64,000 bases of DNA, taken from assembly GCA_020809705.1 (NCBI GenBank), contig CP085834.1, positions 2,790,001 to 2,854,000 on the forward strand, given 5' to 3'. This document shows positions 44,770-57,300 of this stretch, piece by piece. Both the position numbers and the translations under genes were made by a program. The stretch is from Calonectria ilicicola (Eukaryota; Ascomycota; Sordariomycetes; Hypocreales; Nectriaceae). Below the pieces are notes generated by a model. The model saw nothing but the letters and a program-made list of their open reading frames with translations. It did no database searches and was not told the DNA's origin. Numbering within the stretch: the stretch's first letter is position 1; each line of letters begins with the position of its first letter.

Positions 44770-46540
44770 TCATGCTTTGCAGATTGACGTGACGCACCAA
44801 TTTGCCAAATGTTGATAGATTCGCATAGTATCAGGCCCCGGGGAGGATGGGTATGGTATCGTCGTCTGTACAGTCGGCGCTATTGGGGTGCCCATCGCGA
44901 TCACGTCGGCGTGAGGATCATAAAGTTCCGGGTACTGCACAAATATTTGAGGATCCAACTTGAATCGAGGAATCCCATCATCCAGTGATAAAAATTTGAA
45001 AGCCTGCCGAGCATATTGTGGCGTAAATAGCAGCGCAGTGTTGGGGGCAGGCAAGTTGTGAGCTGATAGACTCTCTTCCTGACACGTTGTTGGGGTTATG
45101 TTGGCTTGGTCAACAGATTGAATATTTTCTGAATCCCCGGACGCGCATATAAGATCCCAAACCCTAATAAATCCACTGTTGGTTTGATCTGAAGTTAGGT
45201 CACCCCCGTTGACCTCGACGACATACGCAGTAGCAATGTCGCAAATTATGTTGTCCAAGTAAGGGTTAGCGGAGTGCATAAGGATAAGTTTGTCCCTAAC
45301 TGTTGGAAATGGGCACCAGTCGATAATAGATGGGTATTCTTCGACCATTTGTAGCGCAGAAGGTCTATAGTTTGGATGGAGTTGTGAGTACATCTCGCGG
45401 GAATGATCCATTTGCCACATAGTGAGGTTTGCAACGTTTTCAGAGAAATTGGTGGCCGTGTACCAGGATAAAGCCAAAGGTCGACTTAAAGTATGGAACA
45501 TGGAAAGCATAAAAGTGGCGGACAGGCGCATTCGGGTGCTATGATGTTGAGTTAATATGGTTACATGGGTCATGCTAGGACCAGGAGAAACTATACATGC
45601 TCATTTCCATGGAATCTCTACTTCGCCACACCGTAGAGAGACATTGCCTTATCAAATGCATGTGGTCTGAGAAGTACGAATTGGTTTTGACCAGTGTCTC
45701 ATGAGCTTTGGGTGGGTTCGAGCAACGGGCTTGAAAGGCAGCTGGGCCCATTTGATGCTGATGAGACCAAACACTTGGCAGACTCCTTAAATCAGTATAG
45801 GCGTCTAGTAGTGTTGTAATATTTCGACCTAGTGTTGATGCAGGGCTGGTGGTGCTTAAGTGACTCGGAGAGGCAGCAGCTACAAGAGGCCGTCCTTCTG
45901 ATGCCACCGGTAGTGTCAAACTGGCTCCACTACGTGGCCTTCCGCGAACCCCAGTTGATCCCGTATCACATCTAGATGTTGAAATAACTTGCTCCATGTC
46001 ATCAGCCAATGAATCGAAAAGGTCTTGATGATATCGAGAGGGTTCATCACTTTGCAAAGATGTGGATTTTGGAGATGATGTGTCCTGTGCTAACGACTGA
46101 TGGTCTTTCCCATTCATGTCGCTACTGGGTTCTTGGTCATTATTCGACGGTTCTTCTTCAAGGTTGCATCCTGATGCGGAAGAATCGTTATTTTGATGAG
46201 TTGCATTGGTCATTGCCTCGGAAAGCGATCTCAAGTTCATCTGGATATTTTCCAGCTTGCCAACGGCCAGAGTCAGTTGTTGTCGTAGCAAGCGATTATC
46301 ATCTTCCAGTTTCTGTATCTGTTCATTTTCACTATTCCCACGAATTTCCAATTGTCGCTCCAAATCTTTAACGTAAGCGCTTCTTCGTTTTCTGAAAGCT
46401 TGTTGCGACAGGCGGTTCCTCAGACTTCATCCCCCAAATTAGTCACCTTCATCGCCAAGAAAACCAACAGGACAAACTATTAATAGTACTCACCGCTTTG
46501 AGGATGCATCATTGATATCTAAATCTTGTAAATTAGCCAT
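44770..46540 (-). CDS. bZIP transcription factor with DUF3425-like C-terminus
   Basis: Exons 46540-46494, 46424-45597 and 45538-44770 give 547 residues in phase. The basic region N-R-L-S-Q-Q-A-F-R (Asn19 to Arg27, the N-x7-R pattern) is assembled across intron 1, followed by R-K-R-R-S-A-Y-V-K-D-L-E and a short leucine zipper. The middle is Ser/Asn-rich and likely disordered. The C-terminal part has Y-R-P-S-A-L-Q, Y-P-S-I-I-D-W-C-P-F-P-T-V-R-D-K-L-I, typical of the DUF3425 region of fungal bZIPs. It lies between the PanB/oxidase/RidA genes and the sugar porter/GH3 pair, so it is a natural candidate regulator of them; no binding site has been identified. Confidence 0.9.
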
Positions 46541-46848
46541 TTTTAACTTGGATGGAAATGTGCGCCTCTAGGTAACCTTGTAGGAAATGGGGGGTTGGTT
46601 CGAGTACTTATACACAGATCAAAATGCGGGGCACATTACGACGATCCATGCAATTATTCTGGGCGGTGACCACCGGCAAAATGAACGTCAAACACCTACC
46701 CTATACTCCAAACTTCGATCCTACCAGAACATTTAACAACGGAAACAAAATTGTTTCAAGAAATTGGACGCGAGAATGACCCATGGGATTGATACGTCAC
46801 ACCTTCCCGGCTTGTGGTGCAATGGTCCGCACCATGGGAGTGCCTAAG

Positions 46849-46911
46849 TCAATCCATCAGGTGTGGGAAGCCTGGTTGGGGATGAGGCTAGCTGGTTTGA
46901 ATCTGGCAGTC
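46849..46911 (+). repeat. tRNA-like dispersed repeat, copy B
   Basis: Matches copy A (34225-34287, opposite strand) at 55 of 63 positions. Six of the eight differences are C in copy A and T in copy B, including the B-box (GGTTTGAATCT). This is the direction expected from C-to-T mutation, such as RIP. Confidence 0.6.
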
Positions 46912-47393
46912 AACCTTCCGAGGGTTTGTTTTAGTGATGGTTTAGATTGTGGTTTGCTCGCGGGGAAGCCATTCTTATACTCATGTCTCAATAAGGTTAA
47001 CAGGAAATGTCTATAAAGGTCACTGAAAACCTTCACCTCAAGGTTCTATCTGTCATAGTATCGTACGGCGCAAAGGGTACAGGCTGCTGAACTGCCATTT
47101 TGGCTCTAATCAGAGTGCTCCTTGGGCAACCGAGTCTGAGCTACCTCTCAAAGGAGGGGACAGTCGTCTGTATACACAGTAGTATGTATGAGCTCAAGAA
47201 GATGAAACTACGTTTCGGAGAAACCTCAACAACTGGAGCTGATGGTCGTCGATATGCCACCTTTGGATTGAGAACCAAGTAAGGCCTATTCGAAAGGGAG
47301 TTTTGGATGAATAGTATGATATCAAAAGAAACAAAAAGAAGAAACACAATCCAACAAAAAAGTTGACTCTGGAGGGCAATGTGAACACATTAA

Positions 47394-47489
47394 TGCTCCC
47401 AGCAGGGCTTGAACCTGCGACCTCCGCATCACCAACACTTGCGAATTGAAGTATTAGTACGAAGCTCTGACCGACTGAGCTATGGAAGC
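47394..47489 (-). tRNA. tRNA-Ile (anticodon AAT) with 22-nt intron
   Basis: Minus strand: acceptor GCTTCCA pairs with TGGGAGC (one G-T). The D-arm is GCTC/GAGC with AGTCGGTCA. The anticodon loop CTAATA carries AAT, followed by a 22-nt intron at the canonical 37/38 site. The 3' anticodon stem TGCGG pairs with TCGTA using two wobbles. The T-arm is GCAGG-TTCAAGC-CCTGC, and the discriminator is A. Confidence 0.92.
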
Positions 47490-47699
47490 CGTCCAGTGGA
47501 GTCAAGCGGATGACCCGCTGTTGTGGCAACGGGATGCGATTGTGACAAAAAAGTTTGTGGAGATCCACTCTTGGACTAGTCGAGTTGGCGCAGATTTGTG
47601 AATATTGCTAGTGTGCCGTGCTCCTTGTTACTAACGGAGCTCCAAGAAGAGTCTTCAAACAAGTTGGCTATTCTCTGCAGCCTAGGGTTTGCCGTTGAA

Positions 47700-49464
47700 T
47701 CAACCCTCGGATTTTGTAATGACACCCTTGTCAACTGTATCAACAACCTTTCCTTCTAATACATCCACCACACTAACACCAATATCTGCATGTCTTGTTC
47801 CTTCAAAAATAACATCAATTTCTTCCAAAGTCTTCCCTTCCGTCGACGGGAAATAAAAGTATATAATCGGCAGCTCAACCAAAATGTTCCAGAATGCAGT
47901 GATGAGGTAGAAACCCCAACTTGACCACTCCATTGCATATGGAATGGCGTAAGTGTTTAAAAAGGCAGTTCCATAGACGACACCATTGTAGAATGAGAGT
48001 CCATTTCCACGCATAGAATAAGACAGTACTTCTACTGGGTACAAAATAGCAAGTGGCGTCCAAATGAAGAAGTATGTGCCATAAAATAAGAAGATGAGTG
48101 TAACCTGAGCGGCGGATGATCCCATGGTTGGGCTGAGGCGATAAACCTTTGTGAGAGCGGCAATGATAATAAGCAGCCCTGACATGACGGCGGTAACGAG
48201 CACTAATGATATTGTTAGTGCTTATTTGTATATTTGAGAGGTAGAACTTACAGAATCCTCGCCTTCGACCGACTCTGTCAGTCAACCAAGCACCCAAGGT
48301 GGAAGTGAAGAGGTTGAAAACACTCAGACCAAGATTGATACCGAGCTGTGTCTGCGCCTTAGTGATACCAGCATCAGATAGCACATCTCCCAGGTAATAT
48401 GTAACGATATTATTGCCGCTCACTTGACAGAAAACTAGCTTTTGTTAGGTGCAGCCTGGGTAGATTCGAGTTTGTCACTTACAGCCGACCGCAGCAGCAA
48501 TTCCGGTTCTCCAACGGTTCGGTCGCGTTCTTACCAAGGCTTTCCAGTTTGTCTTTTGCACAGTTCTTTCATATTCTAGTGTTTGACAAATTTCTGCATA
48601 CTCAATTGCGACAATACTTGAATCTGGATCACCATTTCCATGATACTTGGTGAGTATAGCACGTGCTTCCTCGTGTCGGTCCTGGTAGATCAACCAACGA
48701 GGACTTTCAAGCAAGAAAGGTAACGGAATCAAACAGCAGATGGAAGGGATGAATTGAAGCTGGCTACGGTTAATTAATGAACGAAATACTGCAGCATTGA
48801 CTTACCAGCGAGGGAAGACGCCATGACCAGGTGCTATCCATGTATTGACTGCCATAGGTAATCGCTGCAGCAAGCAAGCTACCAATATACCATGTCGTGC
48901 CGTAAAGACCAGTCAACATTACGCGATTACTTGGATGCGCAATCTCGGCAATATACCTGGGTTGTGATGTGAGTAGCCGAGCAAAGATATTTGTAGAAGT
49001 GACATACGCTGGGGCAGCAGTTGATCCGGTTGTGATAGCAACACCAATGAGCAATCTTCCAATGCAAAACATGGCCTCATGTACAGCACCACCTTGAATG
49101 TCAGCACCAACAATTGAAATGATAGCTGTGATTGCGATGCCCCATTTTCGGCCCCACCTATCTGCCAGAGGTCCAGCAATAGGCATGGCGATGACTGAAC
49201 CTGCAAAGACAATTGCTACATTTAACGCAAGAGTCGCTGTGGACAGATCAAAGTAGTCCGTGTAAGCGGGGATGATCTGCAATCCATTCTATTCTAACAA
49301 ACGACTTTTAGTATGTGAAGGAGACCACTTTTCAATGGGAAATCAGTTACCATCATTGAAGAATCATATCCTTGGGTAGCTGAGTTTGCAGTCACAACGA
49401 AACATATCATCACAAGGAGATACGTTCCATGGAGGTCGCGCTTCTCAGGTTGAGGGGGCGCCAT
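47700..49464 (-). CDS. MFS sugar/glycoside transporter
   Basis: Proton-coupled sugar porter of the lactose/cellodextrin/hexose type. Exons 49464-49351, 49288-49008, 48956-48806, 48759-48483, 48434-48252 and 48202-47700 give 502 residues with all phases closing. Motifs are G-Y-D-S-S-M-M in helix 1, D-R-W-G-R-K after helix 2, A-Y-I-A-E-I-A-H-P, E-S-P-R-W-L-I at the end of helix 6, D-R-V-G-R-R-R after helix 8, Y-P-V-E-V-L in helix 10, and P-S-T-E-G-K-T-L-E-E-I-D after helix 12. It is divergent from a GH3 beta-glucosidase lacking a signal peptide. That arrangement fits uptake of an intact disaccharide or glycoside for cleavage inside the cell. Confidence 0.93.
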
Positions 49465-50303
49465 GATACACAAAGTAGCGATACCAATATTTTGGCGAAA
49501 ATGACGATTATGCGATGACAAAATGGAGTGTAACAAAGATGCTTTTATACATCCGGATTGAACGATACCCTTCTGCCTGCACCATCTCACGCATGCCTAG
49601 TTTTAGTTTGTCGTAGAGTTTATCTATTATGAAGCAGTCAAAATGGTTTGCCGAATATCACGTCGTAGCTTGAGCCGTGTCAGTAACCCACTGCACTAAT
49701 TAGTGAGTTGGCCGAAAGATAAGATTGGACTTGACCAAAGATAACCACGCGTACCACCAAGATAAGAGCTGTCCAATGAAACGATTGCCATTGGCAGTGT
49801 ATCAAGTTGTCTCCGGCAAACAGATTTGATAAGATCGGCAACAAGGCGTTTGCCAATCAAATTGAATTGCGCGGAGTTCGCACTCCTTGCGAGAGGTTTG
49901 CCGCGCTCACCCAGTTTAGCTCACGATAAAACTTCATTCTTCATCTGGCCAATCAATCAATGCATAGCAAGTTTTCACGGTGCCCTGGGCTGTATTATTA
50001 TTGGTTCTTCTAGACAAGTAAGCCAATGATTTAACCGACCCTCGGATGGCGAATCTACCCAGGGAGCATTGTAGAGCGATGTCATCTACTTCTTCCACTA
50101 CTCCTATAATGACCCACATCTGCAATCATATTACTCCACGATAAGACCCTTAGACACTCCCCTCGGTCGTTTATTATCTGTGCCGTTTATCCTTTGATTT
50201 TGCTGGATCTCCGATAACAACGGGGATTGCCGAAAATTAAGATCAGATTCAGCCCAAATTGGTCTACGACAGCTCGTAGAATCAGTCGTTTTGCAACGCA
50301 AAT
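49465..50303. promoter_or_regulatory. Divergent promoter region of sugar porter and GH3 genes
   Basis: 839 bp between opposed start codons. The short frames inside lack features. It probably carries shared control elements; none is claimed. Confidence 0.45.
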
Positions 50304-53002
50304 ATGTCTCCTATAGATATTGATGCACTTTTGAGCCAGCTGTCCTTAGAAGAGAAAATATCGCTTCTCTCTGGGGCTGATGTCTGGCAAACCCAGGAAA
50401 TCTCACGCCTAGGAATTGGATCTATTAAGGTATTTGAAGAATAAATCTAAGCAGACCTTCCACTGACTCGGTAGACGTCCGATGGCCCTTCAGGAGCCCG
50501 GGGGAAATTTGCTGTGGATGGCCCAACAGCAGCATTTGTCCCTGGCCCCGTGTGCCAGGCGGCAAATTGGTCCGCACCCGAAATGAGGAACTTGGGGACA
50601 CTGCTATGTCGAGAAGCGAAGCAAAAGGCTACGCAAGTATTGCTGGCCCCAACCATTTGTTGTGCAAGAAATCCTCTAGGAGGGCGCAATTTTGAGTGCT
50701 TTGGCGAAGACCCTTTCCTTAGTGGAACCCTGGCTTCAGAATATGTTCTCGGCATTCAAGAAACTGGAGAGGTCTCGGCGGTACCAAAGCATTTGTAAGT
50801 CACGATGATGTTGTAAATCATTCAACAAGGCGTGAAATTATGTATCTAACAAGATGCGACAGTGTCGGAAACGAACAGGAACATAAAAGATTTACTATTG
50901 ACAGCCAAATATCGGAGTCCGCATTGCGAGAAATATACCTGCGCCCTTTCAAAATGGTGATCAAATCAGCATCCCCAGATTGTATCATGACAGCCTATAA
51001 TTCCGTCAATGGGAAACATATGGACATGAATTCTCGCCTAATCTCGGATGTTCTTCGAGGAGAGTGGGGATTCAAAGGTCTCATAATGAGTGATTGGGGC
51101 GGTACCAACTCTATTATCGAAAGCCTAAAGGCTGGGTTAGACCTTGAGATGCCTGGTCCACCAGAGAAACGAGGGACAAAGTTGCTACAGGTTATGCAGA
51201 AAGAGGCAGACCCTGAAATATTGCAAGCTATTGACAAATCTGCGGCACGCATCCTAAATTTGGCCAACAAGTTTGGGCTTCTAGGACTTACTGAAGAGCA
51301 TGCAAAGCAATCTCGGGATCGTGAGGAATCCTCCCAAACATCAGCTCAAGATGTGCAACTTATGCGTCAAATTGCTGTGAATGGAATTGTTTTACTAAAG
51401 AATTCGACTTCTACCTTGCCGTTAAATCTCCATGCGCTCGCAGGTAAACAGGTGGTGTTTGTTGGACCGAATGCTCTTTGGGGTACTCCAGGAGGCGGTG
51501 GATCTGCCAGCATGAACCCACAATATCTCGCCCAACCGATGGAATCATTTCAGAAAGTAGCAGCGGAGCAAGGGGTTGATATCCGTGTCAAGTATGCTCT
51601 GGGTGCATATGCGCGAAAGTGGCTTGCTCCTTTTGACAACTCTCAATGGAAAAGTCCCTCATCCCACGGAAATCAACCGATGCTTCAAATTGACTTTTTT
51701 GAATCAGTAGACTTGTCTGGTCCGGTTATGCAGACTCAATATCGTGGCAGCTCAAACATTGACCTGTCTGACAGTGCGCCTCAGCAGTTCCAGACAGAAG
51801 ACCCTCCACCCTACTCTTTGCGAATTTCTTCCTCGCTTACGCCGTCAACAGCTGGAACCCACCGATTCAGCCTCAGCAGTGTGGGAGCTTCTCAGATTTA
51901 TGTTGATGGTGAGCTTGTGGTCGACAATAGCAAGTGGACTGAACCTGGGGAAACCTTTTACTCGTTTGGGAGTGCCGAGTGTATCGGAAGCAAGCATCTG
52001 GAGGCTGGGAAAGTGTATAGTGTAACAATCGATGCTTGGGTGGATAAAGACTTGGGGTCCTCTGGCGGGATCAATGCAGATGCCAACCACGTTTTCTCAT
52101 CCCACCCGTCTCTCCGAATCGGATACCAGGAAGAGATTGCCGACTCTGAGGCTTTGATCTCCGAAGCTGTATCAATCGCAAATGAGAGCGAAATCACGGT
52201 GGCGGTCCTCGGACTCAGCGATGAATGGGAAAGTGAAGGCTACGACCGGCAATCCATGGCTCTTCCAGGCGATCAAGACAAGCTAGTCATTGAATTGCTT
52301 AACCGAATGCACCGGCCTGAAAGCTTGGTGATTGTCAACCAATCAGGCTCTCCAGTCGAGGTTCCTTGGATCGATAGTGCCTCGACGTTTTTGCAATCTT
52401 GGTACGGTGGCCAGGAAGCCGGAAACGCTTTGGCAGATGTGCTCCTTGGTTTCGTCAACCCGTCAGGGCGGCTTCCCATCACTTGGCCACAAAAGTACTC
52501 TGATCTTTCCTTCGAATCTGATTTAGAGTCCTGGCCTGGGAAAGATGGGACAGTTATCTACAAAGAGGATAGTCAAGTTGGATATCGATGGTACCTTCAC
52601 CACAAGGATGTCACACCCCAGTGGTGGTTTGGGTACGGGCTCAGTTTCACCCATTTCTCAGCACAAATCCATAATGTCACGGATAAAGATGGGTCCTGGT
52701 CGCTGAGTATCGTAGTCGAGAATTCAGGAACTATGGTTGGACAAGAAGTGGTCCAGATATATGCGTGGCCCAAGGACAGCCATGAAAAGGCCATACTTTG
52801 TGGGTTCCAGAAGACGAATTCTTTAAACCCTAAGGACTATATTGAGATAACAATGGAAGTTCAGAAAAAGGATACCGCGTCCTGGGTAGCTGATAAATGG
52901 GTTTTAGCTGCAGGAACCTATATTCTCGGAGTGGGTGCTGGACCTGACGATGCCTTGAATGCGTTTGTTGCAGTAACTCAAGGAACCACAAGGGTATACT
53001 GA
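50304..53002 (+). CDS. GH3 beta-glucosidase with PA14 insert, no signal peptide
   Basis: Releases glucose from the non-reducing end of beta-glucosides. Exons 50304-50429, 50475-50794 and 50863-53002 give 861 residues. The N-terminal barrel has T-S-D-G-P-S-G-A-R-G, H-P-L-G-G-R-N-F-E-type N-P-L-G-G-R-N-F-E, K-H-F-V-G-N-E-Q-E and the nucleophile region M-S-D-W (Asp about 226). A PA14-like domain (about 405-550, with Y-V-D-G-E-L-V-V-D-N) is inserted in the second domain, and a fibronectin-III-like tail closes the protein. The N-terminus M-S-P-I-D-I-D-A-L has no signal peptide, so the enzyme is probably cytosolic, like fungal GH3 enzymes that cleave imported cellodextrins or plant/secondary-metabolite glucosides. 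Exon 2 has an unusual A-P-T-I-C-C-A-R in the place of the usual G-P-x-x-x-x-x-R. Confidence 0.93.
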
Positions 53003-53173
53003 AGGCTGTTTAAATGTTAATAAAGTTAAAGGACGCCGATAATAAAGATGGTCCATGTTCAATAATTCTCTTGCATTCACCAACCACCAGATCGATTTCA
53101 ACTCATCTTCATATAGATACAAATGTGAAAAGACTTGATCCAATATTTCCATTTATCATTCATTGAGTTGGGC

Positions 53174-54355
53174 CTAAGCCACATTAACGCGCTCGAGTTC
53201 ATGATCCATCGTTTTCCCAGTAAGAGTAGGAACAATACGCAGATATCCACCTCGACATGACCAATTTGATGCGATCCACTTTCGTAGTCGATGAAGCCAG
53301 CATTTTGATATACTTATTCTTAATTTTTCTTCCAGAGCAGTCATATTATTTATTTTGTCATTCAGTGCCACATTGCGGGCACGCTTTTCCTCAAGTTCAG
53401 CCTCAAACCTCTGAACATCCAAGCTCTTGCTCTCCAAGTCTACCAAAAGCTGTACGTTTTGCTCTGTGATGGAATCGACTTGAGCCTTAAGTTTTGAATG
53501 TTCATCATTCAAAAGCTTTACTCGCTCTTGGAGACTATTGACCTGTGATTGTAGACCCCTCACCGTTTCCTGAGCCCGGCTTTTCTCAGCCTTGAGTGAC
53601 TGAAGCTTAATCTCCGTTTCTCGAGATTTGATCTGCAGAGAATTTTTCTCCGCCATTGCTGCATCCCAAGAACTAGAAAGCTGGTCCACACGATCCGTCT
53701 TGGTCTTGATCAACTGCTGCAGGCTCAGAATGCGCTTGTTCTGCTCCACCCCTTCACTCATGGCTTTTTCGTGTTCTGATTTCCAATGAGCAACCGACTT
53801 TTGCAATCTTTTCTCTTTAGATAAGCTTGATTCCTCCGCTGCTTTTTTGTCGAGCAATGTCTTTTCATACATATTCTTCCAATAGGACTCGCTGCGTTGT
53901 GATACTTCCAACATCCTCTTTAAGTCTTCTGTACGCTGGATCCATGTTTGTTGCGCTGACAGAAAGCTTGGCTGCGCGACATTGAGAAAAGAAAACGGAT
54001 TCAAACGAACACAGTGGCGATTGACAACAACGAGTTGACTTTGCCACCGCAAAGCTATTTTCTCCGGGCCCTCAGAATGGCCAACACCACAGAATAAATT
54101 CTGTGCTAGCTCATTTATATTCGCTAACTGTACAAACTGCGGGTGCGTTTTCGATAAGCGTGATATTAAAAATTCGACGTAATTATCATGCTCTTTTCGT
54201 GAATGGGAATATGTGGGACGAGATTTGTAATAGCACCTGCACCCATCATTCTTGATACCAATGCAAAGAAATTGGCTCTGTTCGTTTGTAGTGATATCAA
54301 ATACCTCCTTTGGATGCCAGAGGGCTTGTGTCGGGGCGTAGGAAACAAGGGCCAT
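53174..54355 (-). CDS. Uncharacterised coiled-coil protein
   Basis: Single exon, 393 residues, converging with the GH3 gene. Residues 1-130 are a folded-looking region with C-x8-C-x-C (about 31-42) and several histidines. Residues about 135-350 form a long predicted coiled coil rich in Lys, Glu, Gln and Leu. The C-terminus returns to a globular-like segment with W-I-A-S-N-W-S-C-R-G-G. There is no membrane helix or signal peptide. Likely a scaffolding or cytoskeletal-type protein by shape only; the family is not recognised. Confidence 0.7.
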   Translation of the reverse strand: MALVSYAPTQALWHPKEVFDITTNEQSQFLCIGIKNDGCRCYYKSRPTYSHSRKEHDNYVEFLISRLSKTHPQFVQLANINELAQNLFCGVGHSEGPEKIALRWQSQLVVVNRHCVRLNPFSFLNVAQPSFLSAQQTWIQRTEDLKRMLEVSQRSESYWKNMYEKTLLDKKAAEESSLSKEKRLQKSVAHWKSEHEKAMSEGVEQNKRILSLQQLIKTKTDRVDQLSSSWDAAMAEKNSLQIKSRETEIKLQSLKAEKSRAQETVRGLQSQVNSLQERVKLLNDEHSKLKAQVDSITEQNVQLLVDLESKSLDVQRFEAELEEKRARNVALNDKINNMTALEEKLRISISKCWLHRLRKWIASNWSCRGGYLRIVPTLTGKTMDHELERVNVA

Positions 54356-57300
54356 CGTATTTCAGGCGACCGGATGTTCAAAAGTATTGCAGTTTAGATA
54401 ATCTAGGTGGGAACGCAAAAGACAACAGGACACAAATTACTGTAAATTCAACATATGGTAAACTGTAACGAGAAAAGCGAAGGTTTTACGATCTATGCGA
54501 GATACGGGAACCTCCTGTATTCTGTTCGAATGGAACCATGAACGCACCCCTGGCTCAGCTGAATGCTATGAACCAACATGCATATGAGTGGGGACTCATT
54601 CTCTCGAGTGATTCGCCAATATGGTGCATTGGGGGTCAGCCAGTATATTTCAGGAGTATTCCAAGACAGTTTTGGTCATCGAAGCGATCACTGCCACAAA
54701 TAAGGGGGAGCTAGCTGAAAGATTAGGTCGCACCCAGGAAGCCTTAGCAAGTTGCACGCAACGGCACAGTTGCGTAGCGTTCAAGTCATACCATCGCAAA
54801 ACCACAGTAACTAGGTTTTCTTTCAAAGTTTAGGCCATGGGAAATGGCCGAGGTGTCAGTATTCTTGAATGGCCTGAAGAAACCTAATCAAACAAAACTC
54901 CAGATGACTGAATTGTCGGGTGGTTGGGCTGTGGCTCGTCAGTTTCATCTCAAGTCGGAAGCGACTCATGCTCCACCGCGGTGGATGCTCTTCCATCAAC
55001 CCCTTGCTAAGATTAGAGGCACAGCAACCGACTTTTCCCAATCAGATCACTATCCCGGTGAACGATATCGTATCCGGAAACTACACCGTTTCATCGTAGG
55101 AGTTTGCAGTGTCATTACCAATGAAGTCATGGATATTCTCTACACTTATTGAATGAATCTGCCCCATCCGCAATCGTCGGTGATTTAAAATCGAGGGCAT
55201 TAAAAATCATAACGAACCTTTTGGGATAGGTTGGATCACGTAATTTGATACCGGGCAATAAGAGCAACTGAAATATAAATTATGCATACACATCCAAGAG
55301 ACGCAGGACAATTATTACGCTCGAGAATTCATCCCAGCTGCATCCGACCCTAATTTGTAACTTTTGCATGACTTTATTAATTCCTTCAGGAGAGGCAATT
55401 GAATACTAGAATTCTTTCAGATAGCAAAGTTACTTCCTTAGTTTATGTTTATCAGAAATCGTATGAAAATCGACATCAAGCCCCAGGTGTCATTCTACAA
55501 CTAATGGCAATTGGTAAAAGCGTTCACTTCTAACAAAAATATCAAGGCCTCACCCCCTTCCATCGAGTCACAGTACAGTTTGATCACGGGATATCTGAGT
55601 ACTACAATCGAATATGGGGATATTATTTAAAACTTTTTGAAATCTTCGGAAATGTATTTTACGTCACACAAGAGTCATCATTGGACAATTTTAATAGATT
55701 ACACAGATCCAATATTCCCAAAATCCCGTATTAGGTTCATAGGTCAAACTAGTGATGATCGAACCACCTGAGAACCGCACTAAAAAAAAAGCCATAATCA
55801 ATACATTTCGAAGTCTTCACGAAGTGCGTCTTGGGGCGGGTTAATATTGCTAAGTGAAACTTTTCTCAAGACAGCATAATTTGTTCCCGGATCCTGAACA
55901 ACATGATGCAAAAGGCAGCCTCTAATAATTATTCGCAGCCAGTGATAGTTCAACAAGATGCAGATTGCCAACTCCAATGGACGAACAGCTCATAGCATGT
56001 TCAATCTACGTCTCACATGCCTAATATTATGTCAATAGTACAGTACCTAATGGAAAGCTTGTGTTGAATTTGAACTCTCTTGGCCAGAAAAAAGAAAAAA
56101 AAAGGAAGAGAAAGAAATCCACCATTTGACTAGTTGGCGTCCAATTAGATGGATGCATATGTTAGGACCTCTAATACTCTGGTTTGTGGTGGACAGAACC
56201 TGGCACGAAAAATGGTAACCCATGAACTGGCACCATTGGGATCAAAGGCAACCCTCCTCTGCCTCCAATTTTGCACTTTGGTCTCCATAATTATTTTCAT
56301 TTCGGATTATTTCAGCACCATTATTTTTGCATTTTTTGCTACGACTATCGTTCTTCTGAACCGAATTGCTCGAAATGCAAGAGTCGAGAGGTGAGGCCCG
56401 TAGGAGCCGGCGAGCTCCGAGGCACGGTCCGCGAGTGGAGATGGATTCATCGGAGCTCGCCGACGGCGCACACTAAACGTGTCGGAAGTGGCCGGTTAAT
56501 GTTGATGGACACCAAGAATTCCATACTGGTCGCTGGATTTGTCTTCTCCATACATTTTGAGTGCATATGCACCCATTTTACTGGAATCGCTGCTTTGAAA
56601 TCGACGGCTGCTCGTTTCCTGAGCCTGATGCTATCAAACCAACCCATCCATGCTACCTCGAACCACCCTCTCAAAAACAGTAACACGCGTCATTCGATTT
56701 CGACAATGAATCTTCCGACCGTTTCTGAGGCCTGCCTTGTGCGGAGTCGACACCCACGTCATCCTTGAAAAGAGGACGGATTATTCGATCGCGACGTCTG
56801 AGCTCCAAGGCGAGAACAAGATACAGACACCGTCTCTGCTACGAGCACCTATTCAGCGGTGGTACCTAGACCACGTGTCAAGGCCTGCAACTAGTGTTGA
56901 GGTGATTCCATACCTTCATGGAATACACAGTCAGATCATCCGAACACATGTCTACAATATGCAATCATGCTTCCTGGTGCGAGTTTACTGTCTGATTGGT
57001 TGTGTGATCCTATTTCAGCTGCGAGCTGGGGGGCAGAGTGTCCCCCGGTTTCTTTGTTCCTTGCTATCTAATTCCTGCCATTTATTTGCTACAGAGAAGA
57101 ACCGACAGCTACCCCGAGCATCGCTATCCAGTCGTACCGTATGATCCCAGACCCGGTCGATCGTCATATCTACTACACGCTCGCAATCTCATTACGATCG
57201 AACCTTGACGCTCGTGACCATGCCTTCGAGGTCCTTAAACATGCCCATATATTGGCCTGGGAGTCTGGCGTTGAGTGATTCGAGAGCTTCATTGGATTCC

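Larger units (their letters stand above)
46541..47699. other. Intergenic region with repeat and tRNA
   Basis: About 1.16 kb. It holds the tRNA-like repeat at 46849-46911 and the tRNA-Ile gene at 47394-47489, and no protein gene. Confidence 0.55.

Noticed and set aside
47194..47568. 124-residue minus-strand frame
   Set aside because: It runs through the tRNA-Ile gene; the coding look is coincidental.
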